From Rutstroemia sp. NJR-2017a BVV2 (Eukaryota; Ascomycota; Leotiomycetes; Helotiales; Rutstroemiaceae): a stretch of DNA of 64,000 nucleotides. The stretch is from contig NJPS01000010.1 in assembly GCA_002946415.1 (NCBI GenBank), positions 806,001 through 870,000 on the forward strand, written 5' to 3'. A model generated the notes under the pieces. That model searched no databases and had not been told where the DNA came from. It saw only the letters and a list, made by a program, of their open reading frames with translations. A program made the translations under genes and the position numbers. Shown here one piece after another: positions 35,429-47,500 of this stretch (positions are counted from its first letter, which is position 1; each line of letters opens with the position of its first letter).

Positions 35429-36295
35429 ATGCTTTGATTGATTTGATCGACGGCGCGCGCTCACTCTCACGCTCTTTTTGGTAATTACATACATGATGGA
35501 TGGAGTTAGGAGGACAGGATAGGATAAGATAGGATCGGATACCCCCCTTTCTATCTATACACACATACACAAACACACACAAAAGCACCCTTCAAATACT
35601 TCAAATGTACATATTTACAAACAACATTTCCCCCCAAAACGAGCTTGCATTCCAATTGGATAAAGCTGCGATAAATAAAATGAATAGATTTTGCATACAA
35701 TGAGAGAACGTATCATGATTTTTACTTACATGAGATCTGTATCAACTTCATTTATTCGTCGATGTTTTTCTCTACTCTGCTTTTCCGTATTGTGGGAGCA
35801 GAAGTAGAGTCATGTCGTCGAAAAGCACTTTACAGTATCCTCTTGTCTCGAATATAGTCGGTACATAGGAAGGAGCCGAGCCGACTGACCCTCCCCGGGC
35901 TCTTTGGGCGGCCCGCCCGCCCGGGACGTGATCGACGAGAATAGGACCTCATCTAGAGCCTACAGTAATTGTTCGAATATGATAAAGTGTAGGTAGATAG
36001 TACTTAATGACTTATGACTGACATACCCACAACTTGTTTGCAATGTGAACTGCAAAGGGAGAGGAAAAGGTTATCTCAGCACATGAGGGGGCTGGGGTTG
36101 GAATTTAATGTCTTCTTATATGTGAATGGGCGTTTGAAAGGAGGGAACAGAGAACTTTTTAGGACTTTTGGTGAACATGGAGCGGTTCGTGGGATTCGTT
36201 GTTCCCGGTTTTATATAATGTACCAGTGCCTACGTAGTTCTATATATAACCCGCCTCACCCACGTACCCATTAATCCATTCACAACCCCAACCCC
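35429..36295. other. Intergenic stretch with a GC-rich island
   Basis: About 870 bases separating the convergent glucanase-like gene and rad57. A GC-rich palindrome-like island is at about 35894-35925. The frame 36014-36274 (+) has no domain. Confidence 0.6.
35894..35925. repeat. GC-rich inverted repeat CCCGGGC...GCCCGGG
   Basis: CCCGGGC at 35894-35900 and its reverse complement GCCCGGG at 35919-35925 flank GGGCGGCCCGCCC, giving an isolated hairpin-forming GC island in AT-rich surroundings. Confidence 0.8.
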
Positions 36296-37973
36296 TCACC
36301 TTTCCTCCTCATCATCTCCCACTCCCTCCCTCCCACAAGCCTTCACCCCCTCCCCCGTAATTTCAAACTCCACCGCACCCCTCAACCCACCCCCGCTCTC
36401 AGGCGCCCACCCCGCAAAGACCACCTTCATCCACCTCCTCCACCTCTTCAGCACCGGCTCGCCTCTCTCGCCCTCCTCATCCATCACCTGCAGACGTCCA
36501 TACACCGGTTTCTTGATCAGCGCTATGCGGCATGCGATCTGCGTCGTCCAGATCAGGCCCAGGGACGGGGTTTTTAGACCCTTGGCTGCGGTGAATGACG
36601 GGTGCGGGTCGTCGCCCCAGCCGGTCATCCAGCGTTGTTGGTGGTCGAGAGATATCGGGTCGGGGGTTTGGAAGGGTGCGTAGGGGTTGGGGTTGGGGTT
36701 GGGGCGCGGTAGGCGAGCGGGTGCGGGGGTGTGGGTGTTGATGGGGCTACCTGGTATAGGCGTGTTTACCCCAGAGGCTGTGGCAGGATTCGGCGGCATT
36801 GTGTTCATACCTCCACTTGTGTTTCGACCTGCATTATATGATCTCGCCGCATGTGCCATTGGCCAAGTACTTCCCTGGCTCGAAAAGCGATCAGCGACTT
36901 GGTTCGCAACAACCACTGCAATCCCGTGTTCGCGCGCAAGATTCCGTAGTAATTGTCCTAGCTTGACTAGTTCTGCGCTGCGGTGCGCCATATTCATGCC
37001 CTTTTTCACATTCGTGGTGCCGTTTACGTCGCGTTCGAATTCGGCGCGGTAGTTCGCTGCTACGCTGTCGAGAATGAGGAGTCGGATGCCGTAGCGTTGG
37101 ATCACGACGGGAACTTGGAAGCGCAGGATGTGGTCTTGGGATTCGAGGTCGGGGGTTACGATGCTATGGATTTTGTCGAGAGTGGGTGGTTGAGGGTGGG
37201 AAGAGAGGACGGGATGAGTGCGGAGAAGCTGGGAAACTCGTTGGGTTGGAAGCGCGGATTCGGTGGATATGTAGAGGGTAGGGGTCCCAAGGCCTTGCGG
37301 GGAGGGGAGTTGTGCGGAGAGAAGGAGAGTGACGAGGAATTGGGTTTTGCCTGCGCCGCTGGATGTTGTTAGTAAATGTAGACGCTTAAAGCTAGAGCAA
37401 GGCTACCGAGCACGATTGTGGAATAGGTGGATGTTTCGGTAGTGGTGAGTGTGTAGAACGACTGAGAGAAATGAAAAGAGCACGATTGGGACAGCGATAT
37501 GACCGCCAGTTGAGCTGATCGGGAGGTGTAAAGAAGAAGAGACGTTAGGGAGAATAGCTGTGTTGGATTTGCAAGTATAGAGAGCGGCAGCCATACCTTT
37601 CGCCAGTGATTTCCGTGATATAACCAGCAGGTATACCACCTCCCAACGCACGATCCATATCATCATCCAATGTACTGATGGTATTCCACTGATCCAACAG
37701 GTCTTTCCCCGACTTCCTTAGTCCTCTTCCATTTTGCTGTGCATCATCTCCTCCATCCTTCTCCGCGACACCCAAATCTTCTTTCAACGCCTTAAGCACG
37801 TCTGTACACAATCGCTTCACATCTGGGACCGGCAGACGAGCTCGTTTTGCTATCTCCACGCAGTCGAGAGTGATTAAATCGGCTGTGGTGATGAGGTTCT
37901 TCTCGAGAGATGGGATCAGTCGTACATATCGCTGGGTTAAGAATGTGGGGAGGACGGCTGAGAGGTCTGTCAT
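36296..37973 (-). CDS. rad57: Rad51-like DNA repair protein Rad57
   Basis: Rad51 paralogue that, with Rad55, stabilises Rad51 filaments in homologous recombination. Two exons: 37973-37597 (MTDLSAVLPTFLTQRYVRLI, N-terminal domain) and 37358-36296, joined by a 238-nt intron. The splice builds the Walker A motif across the junction: GE / SGAGKTQF (residues 125-134). Walker B-like LLILDSVAANYR is at about 37087. VVVANQVADRF is the L2-type segment. A Pro/Asn-rich insert and a KGLKTPSLGLIWTTQIACRI segment follow. The C-terminus runs to the TGA at 36296. The protein matches Rad57 in order and length; it is not Rad51 itself because of the insertion. Confidence 0.9.
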
Positions 37974-38373
37974 GGAGACATGCTTCTTCGGGTTGTTCGA
38001 AGTGGGGTGTGTGGAAGACGAAAGTTGGGGAAGACGCCAGTGGACGCGTCGAAGGTATTTCGCTTGAGCACTGACTGTAATTGACGGCGGTTAAGGTTAG
38101 TAAGCTCGCGGGTCGCGAGGGGTCAAATTGTACGTAAGATTACAATAGGAGGACTAAGCGAAGTCCGACGGTTATTGGATTCCAAGGATCCTGACAAGAC
38201 TGGGCGTTCAATCTTTGTCCATAACTTTTCTATGATGTAGCTCAAATCACCGAAATTCACTGACACTGTCAAATAAAGCTCGGAACTCTTTTAGCAAGCT
38301 ATCTCGACAACTAAGTACGTTTCTAATCCAAAGTGACACACTTCTTCTCGAAGTCTCAGTCTTGAGCTGATTC
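37974..38373. promoter_or_regulatory. rad57 promoter with shared 16-bp element
   Basis: 400-bp interval between rad57 start and the 3' end of the MFS gene. GGAGGACTAAGCGAAG occupies 38148-38163, about 175 bp upstream of the rad57 ATG. The same string is upstream of the MFS gene. Its role is unknown. Confidence 0.5.
38148..38173. repeat. Direct-repeat element copy 1 (upstream of rad57)
   Basis: GGAGGACTAAGCGAAG followed by TCCGACGGTTATT; the companion copy is at 40283-40308. Confidence 0.85.
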
Positions 38374-40190
38374 CTAAGTGGCAGCTGCGACATTCTGCCC
38401 TACACCTTCCACATCGTTTTCCATAAGAACTGCCGGCTTTGCAGTCTTTGCCGACGGGGTAAATAGAACCTGGACACAATCACGATCTAATCCTCGGGAC
38501 TGCTGTTGGAAATTAACTTACCACCGGAACGATAACGGTAGCAGTTAAGATTCCCAGACTGGAGACCAAAAACACCCAATTTTTCTCTCCAAATGCGAAA
38601 CTCGTCCACTCAAATAGAGTTATCAGTCGTCACTGGTTCGGGGGGTTCAGAAGGGCTAAGATCACTCACTGCTGGGCCTGCAAGCACCCCTGCTGCACTG
38701 GCACTCGTATACAAGCGAAATCTTGTCCATTTGCTCCAGAATATCCAAAAATGCCAGGAGTATCGCGCTCCATACTCACCACAGCGCGACTCAAGTCAGC
38801 GCCGAGTGGTGAAGAACCAAATACTCTGGCAAAACCTATTTGACATGTGAGCGGATGCAGAATCGTGGAAACTGCAGCATTACCATAGAGAGACAGTAGT
38901 ACGCACAGCAGCACCTTCCGCTCTAAGCCGTCATGGTTTATCAATACTAGAAGGACGACAAAGAGTGCGGAGAGCAAGAACCACAAAACAGTAAGCCATC
39001 GGGATGGCCATACATCTGCTAGCCATCCAGCTAGTGGCGCCGCAAATATCGGAAAAGTAATGGTCAGAAATATCAGCCCTCCGCCCATTGAGTCCCAACC
39101 GAATTCCCGTTCTACAAATATTGGAAGAGCAGCATCAAAACTAGCCAGTAAGAACACAGTGACCCAGACACCATACAGATCAGTCCATATTCTTAAAGAA
39201 CTTAAAAGTGTTACTGTTCGAAGATTCCAAAGACTCCTGTTGCTGAGAGTTGGATCCCTCGGTACCTTCATGGAAGGTTCCATATGCCTGTGTACTAAGC
39301 ACACTTTTTCCTTTCGTTATTCTCGCTACGACTTTCTTCTCAACCATGACCAATCGCAAAAGAATGTCTATTCCAATCAAGACAAACATCACCGCGAACA
39401 AGGATGCATAACCACATCGGGCGTACATTATACCGCCTATGGTTGGTGCGATCAGCATCCCAACATTAAGACTCGATATGACATAGCCCATCCACTGGCC
39501 AATGTCTTTTGGGCCTACAGTGTCGGCGAGTAGGGCGAATCCAACTGTGTAAACTACTGCGGCTGATAGTCCTTGCAGAAAGCGACTAAGGGATAAGAGC
39601 CAAACGTTTGGTGCTAAATACAGCAGGGCAGTGGCTGCAGCATTACTGAAGAACCCTAGTAGTAGAGGCGTTCGTCGCGATGAACTTCTGTCCGCATAGT
39701 ACCCGAACAATGCTAAGTGATCGTCTTAAGCATGATCTTCACGGCTGGATCTATCATCGACTTACGGCTTCCTAGAAACTGTGCAACTCCAAAGGATGTT
39801 AGAAGCATCGAGTTCCAAAATTTGACTAGCAAATCATCAGTGTCGTGACAATAACATTGGGGGAAGTGTCAAGCATATGATGATATGAACTTACGATCTT
39901 CAACCGGGACTCCAATTCGATGCTTCAGTTCGCTTGGAATGACAGGTATTATCTGTCATGCATGGTCAACGGCGTCCTCGTCCCCTCCAAGCTAATACTG
40001 ACAACACCATAGATAAACGAGTTCTGTGTTTTCAGACGGTTAGGCTTTAATTCTTTCTCGTTGTCTGTGGGGGTTTCTTTGGGGTGGGGCTTACTGAAAA
40101 TGAAGCAATGCATATCGTAAGGACGATAAACCAGTTCGAAGAGCGAAGCTGAAGATATCTAGTTTCGGCGTTATGAGTGGACGAAGACAT
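38374..40190 (-). CDS. MFS transporter, DHA1 type (drug:H+ antiporter-like)
   Basis: Multispan membrane exporter. The start at 40190 gives MSSSTHNAETRYLQLRSSNW, then the first span FIVLTICIASFS / NSFIYGV / IIPVIPSELKHRIG. MFGYYADRSSSRRTPLL carries the MFS loop-2 motif (G-xxAD-xxxRR). LQGLSAAVVYTVGFALLADT is the DHA1-type segment. A 52-nt intron at about 39207-39258 removes an otherwise frame-breaking segment (FHE / VTLLSSLRIWTDLYGVW). Later spans ADVWPSRWLTVLWFLLSAL, IPVIVPV and the tail VLFTPSAKTAKP end at the TAG 38374. About nine exons, two of which are only 21 nt (NSFIYGV and GVLAGPA). Splice positions are inferred. Faces the NRPS remnant across 2.2 kb. Confidence 0.8.
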
Positions 40191-42403
40191 ACTTTCAAGA
40201 GATGAAGAAGATTGAGGGAAGTTCAGACCTGACGCACCCTCCGAAAGCCTAGTATTTAATCCTAGAGTGGCACGTCTCCTATGGAGGACTAAGCGAAGGC
40301 CGAGGATTACTTTATGGCTTTCAGTTTCTTATCTTCTCAATGTACTATGCTGCAAGGCAGAGCTCCATTAGTCTATTTGAGCTTGCAGAATATGCTCCGC
40401 CGTCAAAAGCAGCTGAGTCCCGCACGCTCTTTGTTCCACGGTACATCCGCGCGTGTGCGGCAGTGCAACCAATGAGTTTTCCTTGCATCGAAATTAGAGC
40501 AAATCTTCGAAGATCTTCCAATGTAGTAGTCAATGTGCTCTGCTGGATTGATAATTGTCCAGGACAATCTGTCTCGTCGGAGGAGCTCACTGGCATCATG
40601 TCAGTGTATCACTATTGCATTTCCATATGGGCACTTTCTGATTCATCTTGCCACACTGTCTGTGGTGATGTCTCAACTCTGCTCAAAGATAATGTTGTTA
40701 CAGCTAATCTCTTCATAGGACACTGTCTCAATTATGTGACATGAATCAATATCCGATAAATCCAGAAATATTTCTGATATCTGACTCTCGAGGCCTTTCT
40801 GCATCCAGAAAGTTTCATGTCCTCCATGTCATGATCTTCAATATTTGGGCCATCATGGCCGGCTGAAAACTCCGCCTGCAGAAACACAACACGACTTGGA
40901 GCAACAAAATTTACGTAACATTGTGACATTCGGTTATGTACAGTTATTTCGGCACGTGGAGGGACGAAGAATTCTCGTACTTAACTTCGCTGCGGGTCTG
41001 TTCTACATGACTTCGTGTCTACTTTGAGATCGGGTTTTTAGTTTTACACACTCTTTGTGTCTGTCGAGTGCTTGCATGAACACAAGTCTACGTCTGGGAC
41101 CAATCACGGATTCTTGCGATGCAGCATGTTTCTTTTTCTTTGGTCGAAATGAAGGCCGAATACTATGGATTTGTGTCGCAGCGGCAGCACCTTCGATGGG
41201 CTATGGCGTTAGAGCTTCGTTATTTGTGCTTCATCCGTACAAGGACCCCTAACTTTGGACCCCATGTTTGAAGCACTACATAAGTTGGCTATATGTATAG
41301 GTATACGATGCCAAGTGCAGCTGCAGCTGCATAGAGCTCTGAAAGCGAAACTAGCGTTTGACTTGCAGAATCTATGTCTCAAAGCTTCGATCGAGACTCG
41401 AATAGATCTTGTCTATGGATTTCTTACATATCTTTTCGCCTTGAAAAGTTCTTGCGGGAGTTTCCTGTCTTGCGCAAACATAGTAAAAATAGTACGCGTA
41501 ATTCAGACATGACTGCATAGAGCCAAGGGCTCGTCTGTTGATTACTTATCAGATCATAGCGATCTTATACCAAAGAGATCCGAAAGCTTTTTCTTGCGTT
41601 GCGCCCTCTCAATGTCGGTAGTCTCCGAGTGGCTTATCCTAGTCCTCTACCACGACATCTGTCACTCGTAACAGATTAATCATATTCGAGAATCAAGATT
41701 ACCTTACAGCGAATAATTTCTGAGCTTGATTTGCGACTCTCCCGATCTATCAGATTATATGATACCTCAGTAGTGGAGTAGTGTATACCTGCCGTGCATC
41801 AAAGAAGATTGGCGAAAATGGGGAACTTTAGCGATGATGGGCCGACGGTTCCGAATAGCAAGTCGTGCAGCTACGACCTCAGCTAGTAGTACTTGCGACT
41901 TATAGACTGTAGCACATATGATAGTCAGACTTGCAATTGTATCATGATTGACAAGCAGACACACAAGACAAAGTGACTTTCTCAAATTTTGCATTGCATA
42001 AATATTAGATTGCTATGGACCTTGCTTACCCAGTCATAAGTGGAGAACTGATGTGCCAAAAGGAGAGAGTGGTCCTTTCCATTTCGTTGGTGTGACGCGA
42101 CAAGAGAATGGCTGTGAATCCAAGAAAGCAAGGAGCTGAATCTTCGAGATATGTATTCATCGATACTTTTGTGGATAGCTACGTGCCTCTTCTGAAATCG
42201 AAGTGCTACTTAAGACTTAAAGCGCGGCCAAGTGTCAAGCCTCAAAACATGCGTCTCGATCACTGCTCTCTTCAAACTTACATCTCGATTACTGCTTTGT
42301 TCCAGAGAAAAAGTATATTCTATTCTTGGGCTTCTAAGTTTCTTGAGACCTTTTCATCGTCCGAAAAATTCCTTTCAGTCTGATAGTGGCTCATTTGCTG
42401 GTC
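40191..42403. other. 2.2-kb interval between the transporter and the NRPS remnant
   Basis: No supported gene; frames 40340-40744, 41055-41512 and 42108-42383 have no domain, and I found no adenylation or thiolation motif that would supply the missing start of the NRPS. A second copy of the 16-bp element is at 40283-40298, 93 bp upstream of the transporter start. Confidence 0.55.
40283..40308. repeat. Direct-repeat element copy 2 (upstream of the MFS gene)
   Basis: GGAGGACTAAGCGAAG then GCCGAGGATTACT, matching the copy at 38148 with 16 identical bases and a similar tail (about 22 of 26). Confidence 0.85.
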
Positions 42404-44571
42404 ATGGCTCTAACATCCAAACACTACTTTCCCAACCTTGCTGAGAGAAATCACGGAAAACAGACAACAGAAGCGAAGATGTCTCCTGAATCATTAGCAT
42501 TGGCATCGAAACATTATCTGGAGTCACTCCATTCGGGAAATCCTCTCGCAAACCCCGAGGATGACTACTTGGACCAGAAAGAGGATGTCACCGTTGAGCC
42601 ATTTTCACTTCTAGGCTCAAAATTGTGTCTGGATGAGATCCAAGCACAGCTTCCACCGTCAGCTAAGATTTGTGATGCTTATCCATGTACCGGACTTCAG
42701 GAAGGCCTTTTAGCCTTGTCCATGAAATCGGGTGGTAGCTTCACTCCTCAAATCATATGCAAATTGCCTGTGGGCGTCGATCTGGAGAAGTTCAAAGCTG
42801 CATGGCAGATCTCCGCGAATTCAAACATGACTTTACGGACGACTTTTATTCAAACAAGATCAGCGGGTCTCCTTCAAGTGGTTATGGAACCGGCGTCGAT
42901 TTGCTGGTCAATGGCCGATGATCTAGACGAATATCTCAACCATGACAGAGCGATAATCCCCAACTTTGGCACTCCGCTGATGAGGTACGGCATCGTCAGA
43001 CCTCGTGACTTGGACTGTATATATTTCGTCTGGACATTCTCCCATGCTGTCATCGATGGATGGGCAATGCGCCTGCTACTTAAACAAGTCGATGAGCTCT
43101 ACAGAGATGAACCTATGACTCAACTTGATGAGTTCAACCGTTTCATAGCCTTCCACACTCGAATGAAGAAGGCCATGCGAAGGCAAAGTCAACGTTTTTG
43201 GGAAAGTCATCTAGCAGATGTCAAAGGTCCATTATTTCCCAGCCGAAAATCTACATCTTATCAGCCACATGCTAGCGAATACCGCGAGCGATATATTCCG
43301 ACCTCGGGGAATCTTCTGGCTGGAGCGACATTCTCTACCATCATACAAGCAGCATGGGGTATATTGCTTGCTCGAAAAACGACCGCAGCCGAGGCGACGT
43401 ATGGACTCGTACTTGCAGGACGCAATTCCACATTCCAGGGTGTCAAAAGGGTCAATGGACCGATGTTTACAACTGGTGCGTACTATCATCCCTTTGCACT
43501 GATAGTTTTATTTGTATGTAAAACTAGGGCAGACACACAAGGACGTTCCCAGTTCCGGCTCAAGTTGATTGCTGATAAGTTGACGTTCTAGTACCTATGC
43601 GAGTATGGATTAACAATGACCAGTCAGCAGAAGAGCTGTTCGCGTCGATACATGCATCACAAGTCGCCATGAAGCCTTATCAGCATATTGGCCTTCAAAA
43701 TTTACGCAAACTCAACGACGATTGCGCCCAAGCATGCAATTTCCAGAATTTTCTTGTCATACAACCAGAAGTGAAGATTGACCATGACAGTCTGTTTTAT
43801 TCCAGAGAAAACGCCAGCGACCATTGGGCCAAATTGAATGCTTACCCACTGATGATGCAATGTGAATTGACGAAAGACGGGTTGACTGCAATGGCGAGCT
43901 TCGACAATGCTGTATTGTCGGAGCATGAGATAGACCTTCTTTTAGAGCAATTCGCCAGCATCATTGACCAATTATCCAACTCAACGTCTCTCGTTGGCAG
44001 CATTGGACTTCTAAACCAAAACTCTAGTTCATTAAGAGTTAAAGAGGCTGGAGTTGAGCAGCTACAGTTCTGTGTTCACGATATCATTTTACAGACGTCA
44101 CGAAAATTATGGGACGAGTTAGCCATAACGTCTTGGGATGGTGATATGACCCATAGACAGCTCCAATCTCTTTCTGACCGTCTTACGCTGCATCTCCAGT
44201 CATTAGGGGCTGGATCAGGAGTGATGATAGCGCTAGTCTTTGAGAAATCACTATGGGTTATTGTTGCCATGTTGGCTATCATGAAATGCGGGGCTGTTTT
44301 CGTTCCGATGCACCACGATCATCCTAGATCTAGAATTCAGGAACTGGTGGACCAAATAGGAGGAAAGCTTATGGTGTGCTCTTCGAATCTCCTGCATTCT
44401 TTTACTGGTATTGCGGAAAACACCATTCCTGTTGGCAGGTCCACAGTTGAAGAGTTGCCTGAAAGCCCAAGTCCCATCACCGCGAATGCTACACCCAAAA
44501 GCACTATCTACGTGATGTTCACGTCTGGAATATCAGTTGGCAAACTCAAGACAGCCCAAGAGGTTACCTGA
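42404..44571 (+). pseudogene. NRPS fragment: condensation domain plus truncated adenylation domain
   Basis: Open from before 42404 (first ATG; an in-frame GTG precedes it) to a TGA at 44569, with one good intron 43476-43591 that restores the frame (PMFTT / VPMRVW). It begins at a T-C linker-type sequence (ASKHYLESLHSGNPLANPED), then PFSLL, CDAYPCTGLQEGLLALS and the condensation motif SHAVIDGWAM (the first His of HHxxxDG is Ser). CNFQNFLVIQP closes the C domain. The adenylation start follows (TSWDGDMTHRQLQSLSDRL, VAMLAIMKCGAVFVPMHHDH) and the A3-type YVMFTSGISVGK, where it stops: the rest of A, its T domain and the start of the next C are missing. No upstream A-T is present. Interpreted as a remnant of a larger NRPS. 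Confidence 0.85.
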
Positions 44572-44582
44572 AGGAGGATAAG

Positions 44583-47500
44583 ATGCTACCAATGGGACTT
44601 GGAGCACCCTTAAGCCGTTATTCAATCATATCTGATCGTTCCGAAGATGATACGAGACATTCCTTTGTGTGGACGCTTCACCATGCAGTTTACGACGCCT
44701 GGTCTTTGGGATTGCTGCTTCGTCAGTTGGAGGGAGAATACAAATCGCTGACGAAAAGTTTCACGAATGAAACGGACTTCGAGAGCAGCCATTTCATCCC
44801 TTTCAATCGCTTCATCCAGGACATTCAGAGGCTAGACAAAGCTAATGCTGTTGGATTTTGGAAATCTGAGCCAGCGGCGGACTGCTCTGAACCCATGCAT
44901 TTTCCTTTGGTGGAGAATGAGTACCAGCCTCAGCCCAATGCAGTAATTGTGAAAGACATCGAGCTTAACTGTACGACGAACTCGAACATTAGAACGTCAA
45001 ACTTCAGTCGAACTGCTTGGGCGATAACACTGAGCAACTACACAAATTCAACTGACGTGGTATTTGGTGAGGTCCTTACAGGACGCACCGGCTCGACCAT
45101 TGACTCCACAAGAGTTGCGGGACCTACGTTAGCTACCGTTCCAGTCAGGATTTCTTTTGATACGCATGGGACGGTTCAAGAACTGCTTGAGAAAGTCCAA
45201 AACAAGATGTTGCGCCTTATGCCTTTTGAACAAACTGGCATGTCAAGCATTCAATCGATCAGCAGCGAGCTGAAGAAAGCCTGCAATTTTCAAAACCTTG
45301 TCGTCATACAGCCGAAGGAAAACTCAGTTCTTGACGAATCGTTTCTGGGTCGTCGTCAACTCGACCTAGTCGGCATGAATGGGTGGGACACTACTGCGTT
45401 GACATTAGAATGCAGTTTGACTACGCACGGACTCGGTGCGAAGGCAATCTTCGACTCGAAGCTTGTTAGTGAAGGTCAGATGGATAGGATACTGTCTCAA
45501 TTTGAGCACATTCTTTCCCGATTGTGCCGAGAAGAAGTAGGGAAGACGATCCACAATATCAACTCTATCAGTAAGCTGGACCTAGAGCAAATTTGGAGCT
45601 GGAATAAGGACTTGCCAGAGCTGAAGGAAGCCTGCATCCACCAGCAAGTTGATCTGATGACGAGAGAAAATCCAGAAGCCCAATCGATATGTTCATGGGA
45701 TGGAGACCTTACCAGAAAGGAATTGGATAATTTGTCATCACAGTTGGCCCATCAACTCATCATGCAAGGCGTGTATCCAGAAAGTAAAGTTCCAATGCTC
45801 TTTATGAAGTCGAAGTGGGCTGTGGTAGCTATGCTGGCCATTATTAAAGCTGGCGCAGCGTTTGTTCCATGTGATCCATCCCATCCAAGGTCGAGACTTC
45901 AATCAATTTTCGAGCAAATCGATGCACGAGTCGTGCTTTGCTGCGACGGTGTTGAGTGGATGTGTTTAGAAATCTTGCCGCATGGTCAAACTATCGTCGT
46001 TGGCGAACAGAGCGGCTTTGCACTATTATCTGGACCCAGTGCGATTTCTAGTGGAGTCAAACCTCACAACACCCTTTACATATGCTTCACATCTGGAACG
46101 TCTGGGACACCTAAGGGCACGGTGATAACTCACCAAGCATACTGTTCCGGGGCGAGAGATCACAGCAAAGCTTTACACTTCGAGCGAACTTCTCGATTCT
46201 TGCAATTTGCATCATATACCTTCGATACAAGTATCGAAGATATCTTGACAACCCTCATCTCTGGTGGGTGTCTCTGCATCCCAAGCGAAGAACGCTTCTC
46301 AGGTATTCCTGGGGCAATAGCTAGAATGAACGTGAATGCGGCTGATCTTACACCATCGTATATAAGCTCTATCTCTCCCAATTCGGTGCCATCCTTAAAG
46401 CAGGTTACATTGGGCGGCGAACCCATAACAGCCAATGTCATTAAAATATGGGCGAACCACGTCCGCTTGATTAATGCGTACGGAACGACCGAGTGCTGTG
46501 TCACAAGCATTTGTAGAGAAGTATCAGCAGACACTCATCCAGCCAATATTGGTCACCCAGTTGGTGCAGTTACTTGGATTGTGGCAGCCGAAAATTCAGA
46601 TCAACTTCTTCCAATCGGAGCTGTTGGCGAACTACTGATTGAAGGACCTGCAATGGCTGAAGGCTATCTCAACGATAAAGAAAAGACTGCCCCAGCTTTC
46701 ATCTCGAGCCCCAAATGGGCTCGCAACATCAACTCTCATTCGCGGCCCCGCCGACTTTACAGAACCGGCGACCTTGCACAGTACAATTCGGATGGAAGCA
46801 TCAACTACCTAGGTCGAAAGGATACGCGGATGAAACTCCGAGGTCTTCGAATTGAGATGGGAGATGTAGAACATCACCTGCTCAGCTATCCCTCTGTACG
46901 CAGAGCTATGGTTGTACTACCAACTGCAGGACCTTACAGCGACCAGCTCACCGCAATCCTCGAACTTCACGGCACCAATGAACCTAATATTCATAGTGGT
47001 ATTGATATTATGTCAAAGTCGGAACTGGAAGCCTCGAACTTCGATTGGAGCATTATATCGGCTCATCTAAAGGAGAGACTACCGGCATACATGGCTCCGT
47101 CTTCTTGGATCGTCATAAAGATCATGCCACTCCACAGTTCTGGAAAACTTGACCGATCCAAGCTTGGTAAATGGCTCGTGGACCTACCCGAGAAGAGTCA
47201 CATCGATGTCTATTTGAGTAGTAGCAATATTCCCTCGATCTCGCCAGATGACCACGTTGCCTTGGAAATTAGCAAGATCATTGCGCAGCTCATGTCTTCT
47301 TCCAAACAAGGTGATCCGGAAATCGTGGATCACGATGTCAATATATATTCGATCGGGATTGATTCCATCAAGATGATGTCCCTCGCTGCCTTCATCAAAC
47401 GGTCGTACGGTGTCGCCATAGCTATGCCACTACTCCTTCATCACGAAACAAAGATTACTGACATCTCCAAGTATATTGCCGAAGCTACTCGTACGAATTC

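Noticed and set aside
36014..36274. 86-codon ORF near rad57
   Set aside because: No domain, weak context and no conserved features visible.
42108..42383. ORF just upstream of the NRPS fragment as missing T domain
   Set aside because: No DSx phosphopantetheine motif or PP-binding pattern; ends in a stop before the C linker.
42386..42403. NRPS start codon at 42386
   Set aside because: That codon is GTG; the first ATG in the frame is 42404.
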